A DNA stretch of 18,255 nt, from positions 1-18,255 of the forward strand of contig JAHIRL010000133.1 of the NCBI GenBank assembly GCA_018818755.1, written 5' to 3'. Source of the stretch: Patescibacteria group bacterium (GTDB lineage Bacteria; Patescibacteriota; Gracilibacteria; UBA1369; LOWO2-01-FULL-3). The notes under the pieces were generated by a model that ran no database searches, was not told the DNA's origin, and was given only the letters and a program-made list of their open reading frames with translations. Of the stretch, positions 1 to 7,280 are shown in pieces (within the stretch, counting starts at the first letter, position 1; every line of letters begins with the position of its first letter). Made by a program: the position numbers and the translations under genes.

Positions 1-2
1 AG

Positions 3-1781
3 AAGAAAGGATTTTCGGATAAGCAGATAGGGTTTTTGAGGGGTGAAGAGGAGGCTTCGGTGCGGAAATTGCGAAAGAAGATGGGGATTTTCCCGGCCAT
101 CAAACAAATCGATACTTTGGCTGCGGAATATCCGGCCAAAACAAATTATTTATACCTGACTTACCATGGCGATAAAAATGATGTTGTGCCCGGGAAAAAG
201 AAGAGCGTGGCGGTGCTGGGAAGTGGGCCTTACTGTATCGGATCGAGCGTGGAGTTTGATTGGGGTTGTGTGAATGCGGCGGCGACAGCAAGCAAGGAAG
301 GCTACGAAACGGTGATGATCAATTATAATCCGGAAACTGTTTCTACCGATTATGATATTTGCGATAGGCTGTATTTTGATGAGCTTTCGTTGGAACGGAT
401 TTTGGATATTTATGAGTTTGAGAAGGGAATAGCTGGGGTTGTGGTTTCTACGGGCGGGCAGATTCCAAATAATATTGCCCTAAAATTGCATAAGTGCGGA
501 GTGAAGATTTTGGGAACGGATCCTGCGAATATTGATCGGGCGGAGAATCGGCATAAATTTTCGGGGATGCTGGACAAGCTTAAGGTTGATCAGCCCGAAT
601 GGCAGGAGTTGGCGAAGATTGAGGATGTTTATGGTTTTGTGGAAAAGGTGGGATATCCGGTGTTGGTGCGGCCATCTTATGTCCTTTCGGGGGCGGCAAT
701 GAGTGTGGCTTATAATCGAGAAGCTCTGGATACTTTTTTGGGGAAGGCTGTGAAGATTTCTACGGATGCGCCAGTTGTTGTGAGCAAGTTTGAGACAGGA
801 GCTAAAGAAATAGAAATAGACGCTGTGGCGTATAAGGGGGAAGTAGTGATCTATGCGATTTCCGAACATATCGAGAATGCGGGCGTACATAGTGGAGATG
901 CCACTATTGCTTTGCCTCCGCAAAAATTGTACTTGGCTACGGTGAGGCGGATTAAGATAATTGCTAAGCAGGTGGCAAAGGAGCTGGATATTAGCGGGCC
1001 TTTTAATATGCAATTTTTGGCTAAGGATAATACTGTGAAGGTGATTGAATGCAACTTGAGGTCGAGTAGGAGTTTTCCTTTTGCTTCGAAGGTTACGGGC
1101 TATAATTTTATTGAGATTGCGATGTATTCGATGCTGAAAAAGAGCTTGGGCGGTGTGAGTGCTCGGGCAAAAAAGGCTTTGGGCTATAAGGACTATAAAA
1201 CTTTGGATTTGGATTTTGTGGCTGTGAAAGCGCCACAGTTTAGTTTCCCAAGACTTAAAGGAGCAGATCCTGTGCTGGGTGTGGAAATGGCTTCAACAGG
1301 CGAGGTTGCTTGTTTTGGAGAAGATTTGCATGAAGCTTTTTTGAAGGCGATGATCAGTGTTGGGTTTACTTTGCCAAAGACCGGCGTGCTTTTTAGCGTG
1401 GGTGGAGATGCGGCGAAAGAGGAATTGCTGAGTGCCGCTGAAAAGTTTAAAAAGATGGGCTTCAAGATTTTTGCAACGGAAGGGACTTGTGACTTTTTTG
1501 AGGAGAAAGGGATTAAGTGCGAGAAGGTTTATAAAGTGAGTAGTAAAAAATCTCCAAGTATTTTGGAGGCGATGGCTGATGGTAAATTTGATCTGATCAT
1601 AAATATCCCAAAAAATTATAGTCGCAGTGCGGTGACCGATGGCTATTTAATCCGCAGAAAATCTATCGATCTAAATATCCCACTAATTACCAATGTGCAG
1701 GTTGGGCGAATTATGGCTGGGGCATTGAGTCGGTATGGGGTCGAGGATCTTAAAGTTTTGGATAGAAGTGCTTTTTGCTAA
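3..1781 (+). CDS. carB: Carbamoyl-phosphate synthase large subunit, C-terminal part (5' end outside window)
   Basis: CarB makes carbamoyl phosphate from bicarbonate, glutamine-derived ammonia and two ATP, feeding pyrimidine and arginine synthesis in the cytosol. The reading frame is open to the left edge, giving about 592 residues of a protein that is usually about 1070, so roughly the N-terminal 480 residues lie outside. What is present is the end of the oligomerisation region (GFSDKQIGFL, then RKLRKKMGIFP), the second ATP-grasp domain (GSGPYCIGSSVEFDWGCV, NPETVSTDYD, RPSYVLSGAAMSV, AGVHSGDATI, VIECNLRSSRSFPF) and the C-terminal MGS-like allosteric domain (FATEGTCDFF, LIINIP, GYLIRRKS). Several of these motifs look more like animal CAD/CPS1 than E. 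coli CarB. In the allosteric domain the two Thr of the TEGT motif, the Lys of VYKV and the Asn of INIP are kept. I recall these as matching UMP contacts of E. coli CarB, while the tryptophan and later asparagines of the acetylglutamate site of CPS1 are not evident. The TTG at 36 is an internal codon, not the start. Confidence 0.96.
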   Translation, partial: KKGFSDKQIGFLRGEEEASVRKLRKKMGIFPAIKQIDTLAAEYPAKTNYLYLTYHGDKNDVVPGKKKSVAVLGSGPYCIGSSVEFDWGCVNAAATASKEGYETVMINYNPETVSTDYDICDRLYFDELSLERILDIYEFEKGIAGVVVSTGGQIPNNIALKLHKCGVKILGTDPANIDRAENRHKFSGMLDKLKVDQPEWQELAKIEDVYGFVEKVGYPVLVRPSYVLSGAAMSVAYNREALDTFLGKAVKISTDAPVVVSKFETGAKEIEIDAVAYKGEVVIYAISEHIENAGVHSGDATIALPPQKLYLATVRRIKIIAKQVAKELDISGPFNMQFLAKDNTVKVIECNLRSSRSFPFASKVTGYNFIEIAMYSMLKKSLGGVSARAKKALGYKDYKTLDLDFVAVKAPQFSFPRLKGADPVLGVEMASTGEVACFGEDLHEAFLKAMISVGFTLPKTGVLFSVGGDAAKEELLSAAEKFKKMGFKIFATEGTCDFFEEKGIKCEKVYKVSSKKSPSILEAMADGKFDLIINIPKNYSRSAVTDGYLIRRKSIDLNIPLITNVQVGRIMAGALSRYGVEDLKVLDRSAFC

Positions 1782-1789
1782 GGGCACCC

Positions 1790-1817
1790 TTGACTTTCGG
1801 AGTTTTTGTGATATTGT
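1790..1817 (+). promoter_or_regulatory. Sigma70-type promoter of the 1845 gene
   Basis: TTGACT at 1790-1795, a 16-bp spacer and TATTGT at 1812-1817, preceded by TG one base upstream (extended -10, TGaTATTGT). The -35 box begins 9 bases after the carB stop. The last base of the -10 lies 28 bases before the ATG, so the leader should be about 21 nt. The leader is A/T-rich and has no Shine-Dalgarno sequence. Confidence 0.7.
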
Positions 1818-1844
1818 TTAATCTTAAAATAATATTTCTTTACT

Positions 1845-2258
1845 ATGAGCGGTCTTGAGAATTCTCCTGATTGTGATGGAGTTGACATTGAAAAGGTGAG
1901 AGATGCTGGTCGAAATTTTATCGCTATTTTGTGTACCCAAAGGAAAGAGGTTGAAGGCTGGAGGCTAACGCAGGCTGAAATTTTTAATAATATTGATACC
2001 ACCTATGCGGGAATCTCAAGCCCCTGGGCTTTTGAGGAATATGAAAAAACTACCACTCAAATTATTGACTATGTGACCTCACTGCTGGGAATAATTGCTT
2101 CGGATCCAAGAAGCGCCCTAGCGGCGGCTGAGGATCTTGAAGATTTTTTGACTCATAACATTGAAGAGCAAGCCCCAATTGCTCAAGAAAAAATGCTTCA
2201 GAGAGGAAGCAATACTTGGGGAAATTCTTCAAAATCTTCTGTGATGGGGCAAAATTAA
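1845..2258 (+). CDS. Unknown protein, 137 aa, mostly helical
   Basis: I do not recognise this protein. It has no signal peptide, no membrane segment and no catalytic motif I can name. It looks soluble: an acidic N-terminus (DCDGVDIEK), several likely amphipathic helices (VRDAGRNFIAILCTQRKEVEG; EEYEKTTTQIIDYVTSLLG; SALAAAEDLEDFLTHNI) and a polar, Ser/Gly/Asn-rich tail (RGSNTWGNSSKSSVMGQN). The ATG at 1845 is chosen because a good promoter lies the usual distance upstream. It runs tail-to-tail into the minus-strand gene at 2255-2884: the two stop codons share the bases TTAA (4-bp overlap). Base use resembles neighbouring genes, so recent transfer is not indicated. The promoter and unbroken frame argue it is a real gene; its function is open. 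Confidence 0.75.
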   Translation: MSGLENSPDCDGVDIEKVRDAGRNFIAILCTQRKEVEGWRLTQAEIFNNIDTTYAGISSPWAFEEYEKTTTQIIDYVTSLLGIIASDPRSALAAAEDLEDFLTHNIEEQAPIAQEKMLQRGSNTWGNSSKSSVMGQN

Positions 2259-2884
2259 GATTGTGTATTCTTTGGAAGGGGCGGAGGCGTGGTACGGCTG
2301 GGGCTGTTTTCTTTCTTTTTTAGCGCGCTTTTAATAAAAATTGCTAGAAGTTTAAGACTTTCTATCACTATTGGACTTAGAGTTTGAACTTGTTGGTCTG
2401 TGATGTTTTTTATAGATTTTACTCCCTCGTTTTCCAGAAGAATTTTACTAAGCCCATCTGCAAAGTCTTGGACTGTTTGATTTGAGGCAAGTTTTTGATG
2501 TTCTTGAGACGCAGTGTTCCAGTTAATTTCTTCTGTTTTTATAAGTAGGCGCTTTTGGGCAAGGGGATTTTTCTCCAGTTTTTCAAGCAGCTCACCTACT
2601 TCGTTGATAAGTTTCATGGCGGGGACCGCTTCTTTCATGGCAGGGGCAGCTTTTTTCTTCAGAAGTTTTTGCTCCATTTCCAGCCATTTTTTAGGAGGCA
2701 GAAAATCGATATCCATGTCCGCTGGATATTCATTTTGACCAGGTTCTTTTAGAAGTTTTAATACCCGTCCCCGGATCTCTCCCGTTTCCTTAAGAGTGAT
2801 CGGCTTTTCTTCCTTAAGATTTTGCTGAGGTTTTGGCGAGCCAGCATCTTCGAGAGGCCTTTTTTGATTTTCTTCTTTCGCCAT
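2255..2884 (-). CDS. Unknown protein, 209 aa, Lys/Pro-rich ends
   Basis: Not recognised. The first 50 residues are charged and probably disordered (MAKEENQKRPLEDAGSPKPQ). A middle helical part contains a short internal repeat (AAPAMKEAVPAMK) and a leucine/lysine-rich helix (LINEVGELLEKLEKNPLAQK). Near the C-terminus is a hydrophobic helix (SPIVIESLKLLAIFIKSALK) that could be a membrane or docking helix, followed by a Pro-rich tail (TTPPPLPKNTQS) of the kind that binds SH3-like or other adaptor domains. I prefer the ATG at 2884 to a TTG three codons upstream at 2893, because the promoter on this strand then has the same -10-to-start distance (30 bases) as its neighbours. It is convergent with the 1845 gene, sharing the stop-codon bases. 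No family name can be supported. Confidence 0.75.
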   Translation of the reverse strand: MAKEENQKRPLEDAGSPKPQQNLKEEKPITLKETGEIRGRVLKLLKEPGQNEYPADMDIDFLPPKKWLEMEQKLLKKKAAPAMKEAVPAMKLINEVGELLEKLEKNPLAQKRLLIKTEEINWNTASQEHQKLASNQTVQDFADGLSKILLENEGVKSIKNITDQQVQTLSPIVIESLKLLAIFIKSALKKKENSPSRTTPPPLPKNTQS

Positions 2885-2913
2885 TTGTGGCAATTTATTA
2901 TTTAAATCTTGAC

Positions 2914-2942
2914 ATTATACCATTTTCCACCCCTTGCGTCCA
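2914..2942 (-). promoter_or_regulatory. Promoter of the 2884 gene (minus strand)
   Basis: Read on the minus strand: TGGACG (2942-2937), a 17-bp spacer and a perfect TATAAT (2919-2914) with TG one base upstream (TGgTATAAT, extended -10). The -10 ends 30 bases before the ATG at 2884. The leader is A/T-rich without a Shine-Dalgarno sequence. Confidence 0.75.
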
Positions 2943-2975
2943 GGGCAAAAAGCCCCTTTGCCGGTATTTTTTGTT

Positions 2976-2981
2976 TAAAAT
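2976..2981 (+). promoter_or_regulatory. Possible -10 box of the pdxS operon
   Basis: TAAAAT lies 33 bases before the pdxS ATG, the spacing seen for other promoters here, but no convincing -35 box sits 16-18 bp upstream. A small hairpin (GGGC, five A, GCCC; 2943-2955) lies where the -35 should be. This is the best candidate in the 129-base gap between the 2884 gene and pdxS, and it is weak. Confidence 0.3.
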
Positions 2982-3013
2982 TCGGGGGCACAAAATTTAC
3001 TAACTTTTTTTAT

Positions 3014-3895
3014 ATGAGTGAGGAGAAGAATACGCCAAAACTGAAAAAGGGCTTGGCGCAGATGCTAAAGGGGGGTGTAATTATGGATGTAGTGAACGCG
3101 GAACACGCAAAGATCGCTGAAGAAGCCGGGGCTGTAGCGGTTATGGCGCTGGAGAGAGTGCCTTCGGATATTCGAAAAGATGGGGGCGTTGCGCGGATGA
3201 GTGATCCGAAAATGATTAAGGAAATTATGGAGGTAGTGAGTATTCCGGTGATGGCGAAGGTGCGAATTGGACATGTGGTGGAGGCGCAGATTCTCGAAAG
3301 TTTGGGGGTGGATTATATTGATGAAAGTGAGGTTTTGACGCCGGCGGATAATAAATATCATGTGGATAAGAGTAAATTTAAGGTGCCTTTTGTGTGCGGT
3401 TCTCGGAATTTGGGGGAGGCTTTGCGGAGGATAAGTGAGGGTGCGGCGATGATTCGGACCAAAGGGGAGGCGGGAACCGGAAATGTGGTTGAAGCAGTGA
3501 ATCATATGCGAACTCTGAACGAGGGGATTTCTGCGCTTAAGGAGATGAGCGAGGAGGAGATGGCGGAATTTGCCCGTACCGAGAGGGTGACAATTGAACT
3601 TGTGAAGGAAACGCGGGATTTGGGAAGGCTGACTGTGGTGAATTTTGCGGCGGGGGGAATTGCCACTCCGGCGGATGCGGCTCTGATGATGCAGTTGGGC
3701 TGTGATGGCATTTTTGTGGGAAGTGGGATCTTTAAGTCTTCTAATCCTCCGGCGACGGCTAAGGCGATTGTGGAGGCAACCATGCACTATGAAGATGCGG
3801 CTATGTTGGCGAAATTGAGTGAGGGGCTGGGGAGCGCGATGGCCGGGCTGGAAATGGACGGGTTGGAGCAGAAATATGCGGAGAGGGGCTGGTAA
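3014..3895 (+). CDS. pdxS: Pyridoxal 5'-phosphate synthase, synthase subunit PdxS
   Basis: PdxS joins ribose 5-phosphate, glyceraldehyde 3-phosphate and ammonia from PdxT to make pyridoxal 5'-phosphate in the DXP-independent vitamin B6 route. The protein of 293 residues has the normal family length and an intact (beta/alpha)8 barrel pattern. Seen directly: the N-terminal segment [19 protein letters not shown] with Asp25, [18 protein letters not shown], the substrate-binding lysine in [10 protein letters not shown] (Lys82, equivalent to Lys81 in B. subtilis), and the second catalytic lysine in [11 protein letters not shown] (Lys150). The phosphate-binding [13 protein letters not shown] and FVGSGIFKS motifs are also present. 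The ATG at 3014 matches the usual start; the open frame upstream to 2909 is not conserved sequence. pdxT follows after 10 bases, so the two subunits are co-expressed. The assignment is firm. Confidence 0.98.
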   Translation: MSEEKNTPKLKKGLAQMLKGGVIMDVVNAEHAKIAEEAGAVAVMALERVPSDIRKDGGVARMSDPKMIKEIMEVVSIPVMAKVRIGHVVEAQILESLGVDYIDESEVLTPADNKYHVDKSKFKVPFVCGSRNLGEALRRISEGAAMIRTKGEAGTGNVVEAVNHMRTLNEGISALKEMSEEEMAEFARTERVTIELVKETRDLGRLTVVNFAAGGIATPADAALMMQLGCDGIFVGSGIFKSSNPPATAKAIVEATMHYEDAAMLAKLSEGLGSAMAGLEMDGLEQKYAERGW

Positions 3896-3905
3896 TAGTA
3901 GTCAT

Positions 3906-4460
3906 ATGAAAATTGCAATTTTGGATATTCAGGGGTCGGTGGTGGAGCATCTGCGTGCGCTTGAGGCTTGCGGGGTCGATGTTGTGCGGGTGAAAAAGCC
4001 TGCTGATTTGGAGGGCTGTGCCGGCTTGGTGATTCCAGGCGGGGAGAGCACCACTTTGAGTAAATTGTTGTCGCGATTTGGTTTGCGGGATGCTATTTTG
4101 GCACACAAGGATTTGGGGATTTGGGGGACTTGCGCGGGGGCGATTTTGCTGGCGAAGGAGATTGAAGACGGGGAAGGTGTGGAAAGTCTGGGGCTGATGG
4201 ATATTAAAGTTAAAAGGAATGCTTATGGGCGGCAGTTGGATAGTTTTGAGGCGGAGGTTGTGTTTGCGGGAAAGAAGGTCCCGGCGGTTTTTATAAGAGC
4301 TCCGAAAATTAGTGAGGTCAAGCGAAGTTGTGACATTTTGGCCAGTAGCGGAGATGAGGTTGTGGCTGTGCGAGAGGGCAAATATCTGGCGACTACCTTT
4401 CATCCAGAAATGACAAATGACTTGACTGTTGTCCAATATTTCATTTCTATGTGTGCATGA
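3906..4460 (+). CDS. pdxT: Pyridoxal 5'-phosphate synthase, glutaminase subunit PdxT
   Basis: PdxT is a class I glutamine amidotransferase that hydrolyses glutamine and channels ammonia into PdxS. The protein has 184 residues, the usual size being about 185-200. Visible motifs are IPGGESTTLSKLL, the nucleophile Cys76 in GTCAGAILLA, and the His166-x-Glu168 pair in TFHPEMTND, completing the catalytic triad. The start MKIAILDIQGSVVEH matches the family N-terminus, so the ATG at 3906 is chosen over upstream in-frame starts at 3819-3903. Its TGA stop overlaps the recR ATG as ATGA (4457-4460), implying translational coupling. No Shine-Dalgarno sequence precedes the start. Confidence 0.97.
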   Translation: MKIAILDIQGSVVEHLRALEACGVDVVRVKKPADLEGCAGLVIPGGESTTLSKLLSRFGLRDAILAHKDLGIWGTCAGAILLAKEIEDGEGVESLGLMDIKVKRNAYGRQLDSFEAEVVFAGKKVPAVFIRAPKISEVKRSCDILASSGDEVVAVREGKYLATTFHPEMTNDLTVVQYFISMCA

Positions 4461-5059
4461 CTAATTTTTTACCAAAACCAGTACGAGATATTATTGAGGA
4501 ATTTTCCAAATTGCCGGGAATTGGGCCAAAATCGGCTCAAAGATTGGCGATGCATCTTTTGTATTCACCAGATAGCAGGGCGAAGAGTTTGGGGGAAGCG
4601 GCTATTGCTCTTAAAAAAGATGTTCATTTTTGTAAACAATGTTTTAATGTTTCGCTGGAGGAGCTTTGTGGAGTTTGTGCTGACGAAACACGGGATTCCA
4701 AGCTTATTTGTGTGGTGGAGGGAGTTTTAGATGCTTATGCGATTGAGCGGACGGGGGATTATAAGGGGCTTTATCATGTATTGCACGGTTCGCTTTCGCC
4801 GGTGGATGGAGTGGGGCCGGAGCAACTGAAACTGGGTGAGTTGGTGGATAGGGTGCGAGATTCCGAGGGTGTGGAGATTATTTTGGCTACTAATCCGAGT
4901 TTGGAAGGGGAGGCAACTGCTTTGTATATTCAGAAACAATTGTCGAATTTTACTTTAAAAATAACCCGAATTGCCCGGGGACTGCCGGTTGGCGGGGATT
5001 TGGAGTATGCAGATGAGATTACCTTGAGCAGAGCAATGAAAGGGAGGGGAGAATACTAA
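4457..5059 (+). CDS. recR: Recombination mediator protein RecR
   Basis: RecR works with RecF/RecO to load RecA on single-stranded gaps during recombinational repair. The 200-residue protein has the full family architecture: N-terminal helix-hairpin-helix (FSKLPGIGPKSAQRLAMHLL), a four-cysteine zinc finger (CKQC ... CGVC), a Toprim domain (LICVVEGVLDAYAIERTG; LATNPSLEGEATALYI) and the C-terminal ARGLPVGGDLEYADEITL segment. I choose the ATG at 4457, overlapping the pdxT stop as ATGA, over a GTG two codons earlier at 4451, because this kind of overlap recurs in the window (ispDF/ispE, infC/rpmI, holB/ricT). Being co-transcribed with B6 synthesis genes probably reflects genome packing rather than shared function. 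Confidence 0.97.
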   Translation: MTNFLPKPVRDIIEEFSKLPGIGPKSAQRLAMHLLYSPDSRAKSLGEAAIALKKDVHFCKQCFNVSLEELCGVCADETRDSKLICVVEGVLDAYAIERTGDYKGLYHVLHGSLSPVDGVGPEQLKLGELVDRVRDSEGVEIILATNPSLEGEATALYIQKQLSNFTLKITRIARGLPVGGDLEYADEITLSRAMKGRGEY

Positions 5060-5067
5060 TTACTTTT

Positions 5068-5349
5068 ATGAAAAAACCTAGTGTTGATTTTGGTGAACAG
5101 TATGGGGAGGAATTTGGACGATTGCCTTCAAAAACGCAGATTGCTTTTCATCACTTGATTGAAAACATCAAGGGGAAAGCCGAGAAATTGATGGGCATTT
5201 CATTTGTAAGGTCAGTTTTGGAACGGCCCTTGACCAAAGCTTTTAAAGAAATGGATGCATGTATTGAGGAAACCGGAATGGGAACCGAGGAATGGGGCGT
5301 TTTGACTAAGGCTCTTTACGAGAAGATCAGGGCTGTACTTGAAAAGTAG
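5068..5349 (+). CDS. Unknown small protein, 93 aa
   Basis: Not recognised. It begins 8 bases after the recR stop and so is probably the last gene of the pdxS-pdxT-recR transcript. The sequence is charged and helical (SKTQIAFHHLIENIKGKAEK; LTKAFKEMDACIEETGMG; LTKALYEKIRAVLEK) with no membrane segment or known motif. The last 23 bases overlap the 3' end of ispE on the opposite strand. The frame is unbroken and its codon use matches the neighbouring plus-strand genes, so I regard it as real, but this rests on position and codon pattern only. Confidence 0.65.
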   Translation: MKKPSVDFGEQYGEEFGRLPSKTQIAFHHLIENIKGKAEKLMGISFVRSVLERPLTKAFKEMDACIEETGMGTEEWGVLTKALYEKIRAVLEK

Positions 5350-6022
5350 AGGGGCCGCAGCCTGAAAGGTGGTGGTTTTTAGGTGTGGGGATGAGGGTTT
5401 CAAAATCGTTGTGGAGATTGTGGATAAGGGTTGCGGGATTTTTGAGTATTTGCTCTGTTTTTGCAGTTTGGTGGCCACATTTGGAGAGGTCGAGATTGCT
5501 GTACATATTTGCGGTTTTGGTGATATTTTCTTGGTTTGAGACTGGAAAAAGCTTGAAATCTGTTCCCATAATCTCTGGAAGTTGTACGATTTTTTCTCCA
5601 AAATTAGTACCGTAACAGGTCTTGCCGTAGAGGAAGAAGGGCACATCCATTCCTATTTGACTAGCCAGCTCTTCGAGTTTTGCCGTTCCCAAATTTGAAT
5701 TCCATAGTTTATTTAATCCTATTAGTACTGTGGCGGCGTTGCTGGAAGCTCCACCGAGACCGGAGGCTATTGGGATGTTTTTTTTGATGGTGATGCGGGC
5801 GCATTTTTTTGTCCCAGTGTGTTGTTTAAGCAGTTTTAGAGCTGTGCCGATGCTGGAGAATTTTTGAGGAGTTTGGTCGGTTTCGGACTCGCTGATCTCA
5901 ATTTCATCGTAGAGTTCAGGGATTTCCTGAATTATGGTATTTATAAAATGGTAGCCGCTGACGGGATCGCGGCCCAGAATATCCAGGGTGAGGTTGATTT
6001 TTGCGGGGGAGCGCAGGATCAT
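5327..6022 (-). CDS. ispE: 4-diphosphocytidyl-2-C-methyl-D-erythritol kinase IspE (short form)
   Basis: IspE phosphorylates CDP-methylerythritol with ATP, the fourth step of the MEP isoprenoid pathway. GHMP-kinase signatures are clear: SPAKINLTLDILGRDPVSGYH with catalytic Lys8, the ATP loop IPIASGLGGASSNAA (residues 83-97), catalytic Asp126 in GMDVPFFLYG, and the C-terminal glycine motif SGCGPSTF. The start is the ATG at 6022, overlapping the ispDF stop as ATGA; the open frame up to 6055 lies inside ispDF. At 231 residues it is about 50 shorter than E. coli IspE. The protein ends four residues after SGCGPSTF, so the last helix and strand of the usual fold are missing, and the loop region before the ATP motif is compact. 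The 3' end overlaps the 5068 gene by 23 bases. The function is still likely, since all catalytic motifs remain. Confidence 0.93.
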   Translation of the reverse strand: MILRSPAKINLTLDILGRDPVSGYHFINTIIQEIPELYDEIEISESETDQTPQKFSSIGTALKLLKQHTGTKKCARITIKKNIPIASGLGGASSNAATVLIGLNKLWNSNLGTAKLEELASQIGMDVPFFLYGKTCYGTNFGEKIVQLPEIMGTDFKLFPVSNQENITKTANMYSNLDLSKCGHQTAKTEQILKNPATLIHNLHNDFETLIPTPKNHHLSGCGPSTFQVQP

Positions 6023-7194
6023 TTTTCTTTGGTAAGTGAAACTATTGCAAAACACTGGACGCCTTCGCCCCTGCCAAATGCCGTCAATTCTTCGCCACTG
6101 GTGGCGTTGATGCCGATGCGTACGGGGTCTAGCCGCAATATTTTGCTAAGAGATTTTTTAAGTTTTGTGTTTAGGGGGTCTATTTGAGGGATTTTGCATT
6201 CGATCATCACTCCCAGACTGTTGAGTTTTAGCTTTTGTTTGCGGGCTTTTTCCATGATTATATCCAGATAGGTTTTGCTGTCTTTGATGCCTCTTTTGCA
6301 AAGTGGATCGGCAAAAAAACCGAGGGATTGTTCGCCCAGGGATTGGGAGATTGCGTTGAAAATTGCGTGAAGAATCACATCTCCGTCGGAATTGGCTTTG
6401 AGTTTTTGGTGTTTTGGGAGGGAGATTCCGCCGAGTTGCAGGCCTTTTTTGTCCGGATCAAAGGCGTGGCTGTCTTGGCCAAGGCCTATTCTAAAATCTT
6501 CGGGGGCGTCGCCCATTAGGGTTTTTAGCCTGAGGTAGTCTTTTTGGGTGGTTATTTTAAAATTGTTTTCGTCGGCTTCGATGTATTTTACTTTGTGGGG
6601 AAGGGCTTCTATTAGGCCGGCTTCGTCGGTGGCTTCGAGGTTTTTTGCAATGGCGCGAGCCAAAAGGTCGTAGCGGACGACTTGGGGAGTTTCTGCTGCA
6701 AAAATTTGTTTGCGGTCGTGGCTTTTGATGATGTGTTTGCTGTCTGGATCAACTTCTTTGATGGTGGAAGTGAGGAAGTGCCCAACAATGCAGGCTCCGT
6801 GCTTTTTGGCTTCTTTTATTGCGGCGTTGATCTCTTTTTGGGAGGGTAAGGGGTTGGCCCCGTTGTGAACAACAATTAAATCGTCTTTGGAGGGGTTGAT
6901 GTGCTTTAGGCTTTTCTCTAGCGATTTTTGACGAGTGGTGCCGCCCGGAACGATTTTTTTAGCTTTTGGAAAATTGTATTGGCGGAGTAATTTTTGAATC
7001 TTCTCTTTGTTTTGGGCATTTGCCGCAATTATTATTTCGTCGATATGGGGATTTTCGTTGAAAGCCATTATCGCATAATAAAGAACCGGATGGCCGTGCA
7101 CCTTGAGAAAAAGCTTATCCTTATTTGATCTTAGGCGGGAGCTTCTGCCTGCCGCCAAAATAATTGCGTGGTTCATGGAAGCTGATTGTGCCAT
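6019..7194 (-). CDS. ispDF: Bifunctional IspD/IspF: MEP cytidylyltransferase and MEcPP synthase
   Basis: This fused enzyme covers steps 3 and 5 of the MEP pathway. Residues 1 to about 225 are IspD: the CTP-binding start AIILAAGRSSRLRSNKDKLF, VPGGTTRQKSLEKSL, VVHNGANPL, ETPQVVRYDLL and ATDEAGLIEAL. After a short linker (GDAPED), residues from about 233 to 391 are IspF: metal-ligand motif GLGQDSHAF, LGGISLPKHQKL, SDGDVILHAIFNAI, and the C-terminal ATSGEELTAFGRGEGVQC. The CTP loop is slightly unusual, with NKDKL where many IspDs have a PKQF-like sequence. I keep the upstream ATG at 7194, but the ATG at 7176 (MNHAIILAAG) matches the family N-terminus better and is an equally good start. IspDF fusions are known from alpha- and epsilonproteobacteria. 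ispE follows with an ATGA overlap, so steps 3, 4 and 5 come from one transcript. No clear promoter was seen upstream. Confidence 0.96.
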   Translation of the reverse strand: MAQSASMNHAIILAAGRSSRLRSNKDKLFLKVHGHPVLYYAIMAFNENPHIDEIIIAANAQNKEKIQKLLRQYNFPKAKKIVPGGTTRQKSLEKSLKHINPSKDDLIVVHNGANPLPSQKEINAAIKEAKKHGACIVGHFLTSTIKEVDPDSKHIIKSHDRKQIFAAETPQVVRYDLLARAIAKNLEATDEAGLIEALPHKVKYIEADENNFKITTQKDYLRLKTLMGDAPEDFRIGLGQDSHAFDPDKKGLQLGGISLPKHQKLKANSDGDVILHAIFNAISQSLGEQSLGFFADPLCKRGIKDSKTYLDIIMEKARKQKLKLNSLGVMIECKIPQIDPLNTKLKKSLSKILRLDPVRIGINATSGEELTAFGRGEGVQCFAIVSLTKEK

Positions 7195-7222
7195 GTTGAT
7201 TCGGGTTTTGCAAGTTTACGGG

Positions 7223-7250
7223 TTGACTTTTGGGTGAGTTCGTTTATAAT
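7223..7250 (+). promoter_or_regulatory. Strong sigma70-type promoter of the response regulator gene
   Basis: TTGACT at 7223-7228, a 16-bp spacer and a perfect TATAAT at 7245-7250. The -10 ends 31 bases before the ATG at 7281. The leader is A/T-rich with no Shine-Dalgarno sequence. It lies in the 86-base divergent gap with ispDF. Confidence 0.85.
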
Positions 7251-7280
7251 CTGCATCTTGTGTAAATAAATATCTAAATT

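Noticed and set aside
480..1013. Minus-strand reading frame of 177 codons inside carB
   Set aside because: It lies wholly within conserved carB ATP-grasp sequence and has a random-looking product.
3065..3787. Long minus-strand reading frame antisense to pdxS (240 codons)
   Set aside because: It is a shadow of a certain gene: low-complexity His/Arg/Ser-rich product, no homology and no promoter. The G-rich codons of pdxS produce it.
3801..4436. Long minus-strand reading frame antisense to pdxT (211 codons)
   Set aside because: Same reasons: composition is the reverse reading of pdxT, and pdxT has its full catalytic triad.
7195..7222. Promoter for ispDF on the minus strand
   Set aside because: TAAACT-like boxes exist, but none has a fitting -35 box or the usual distance to either candidate ATG.
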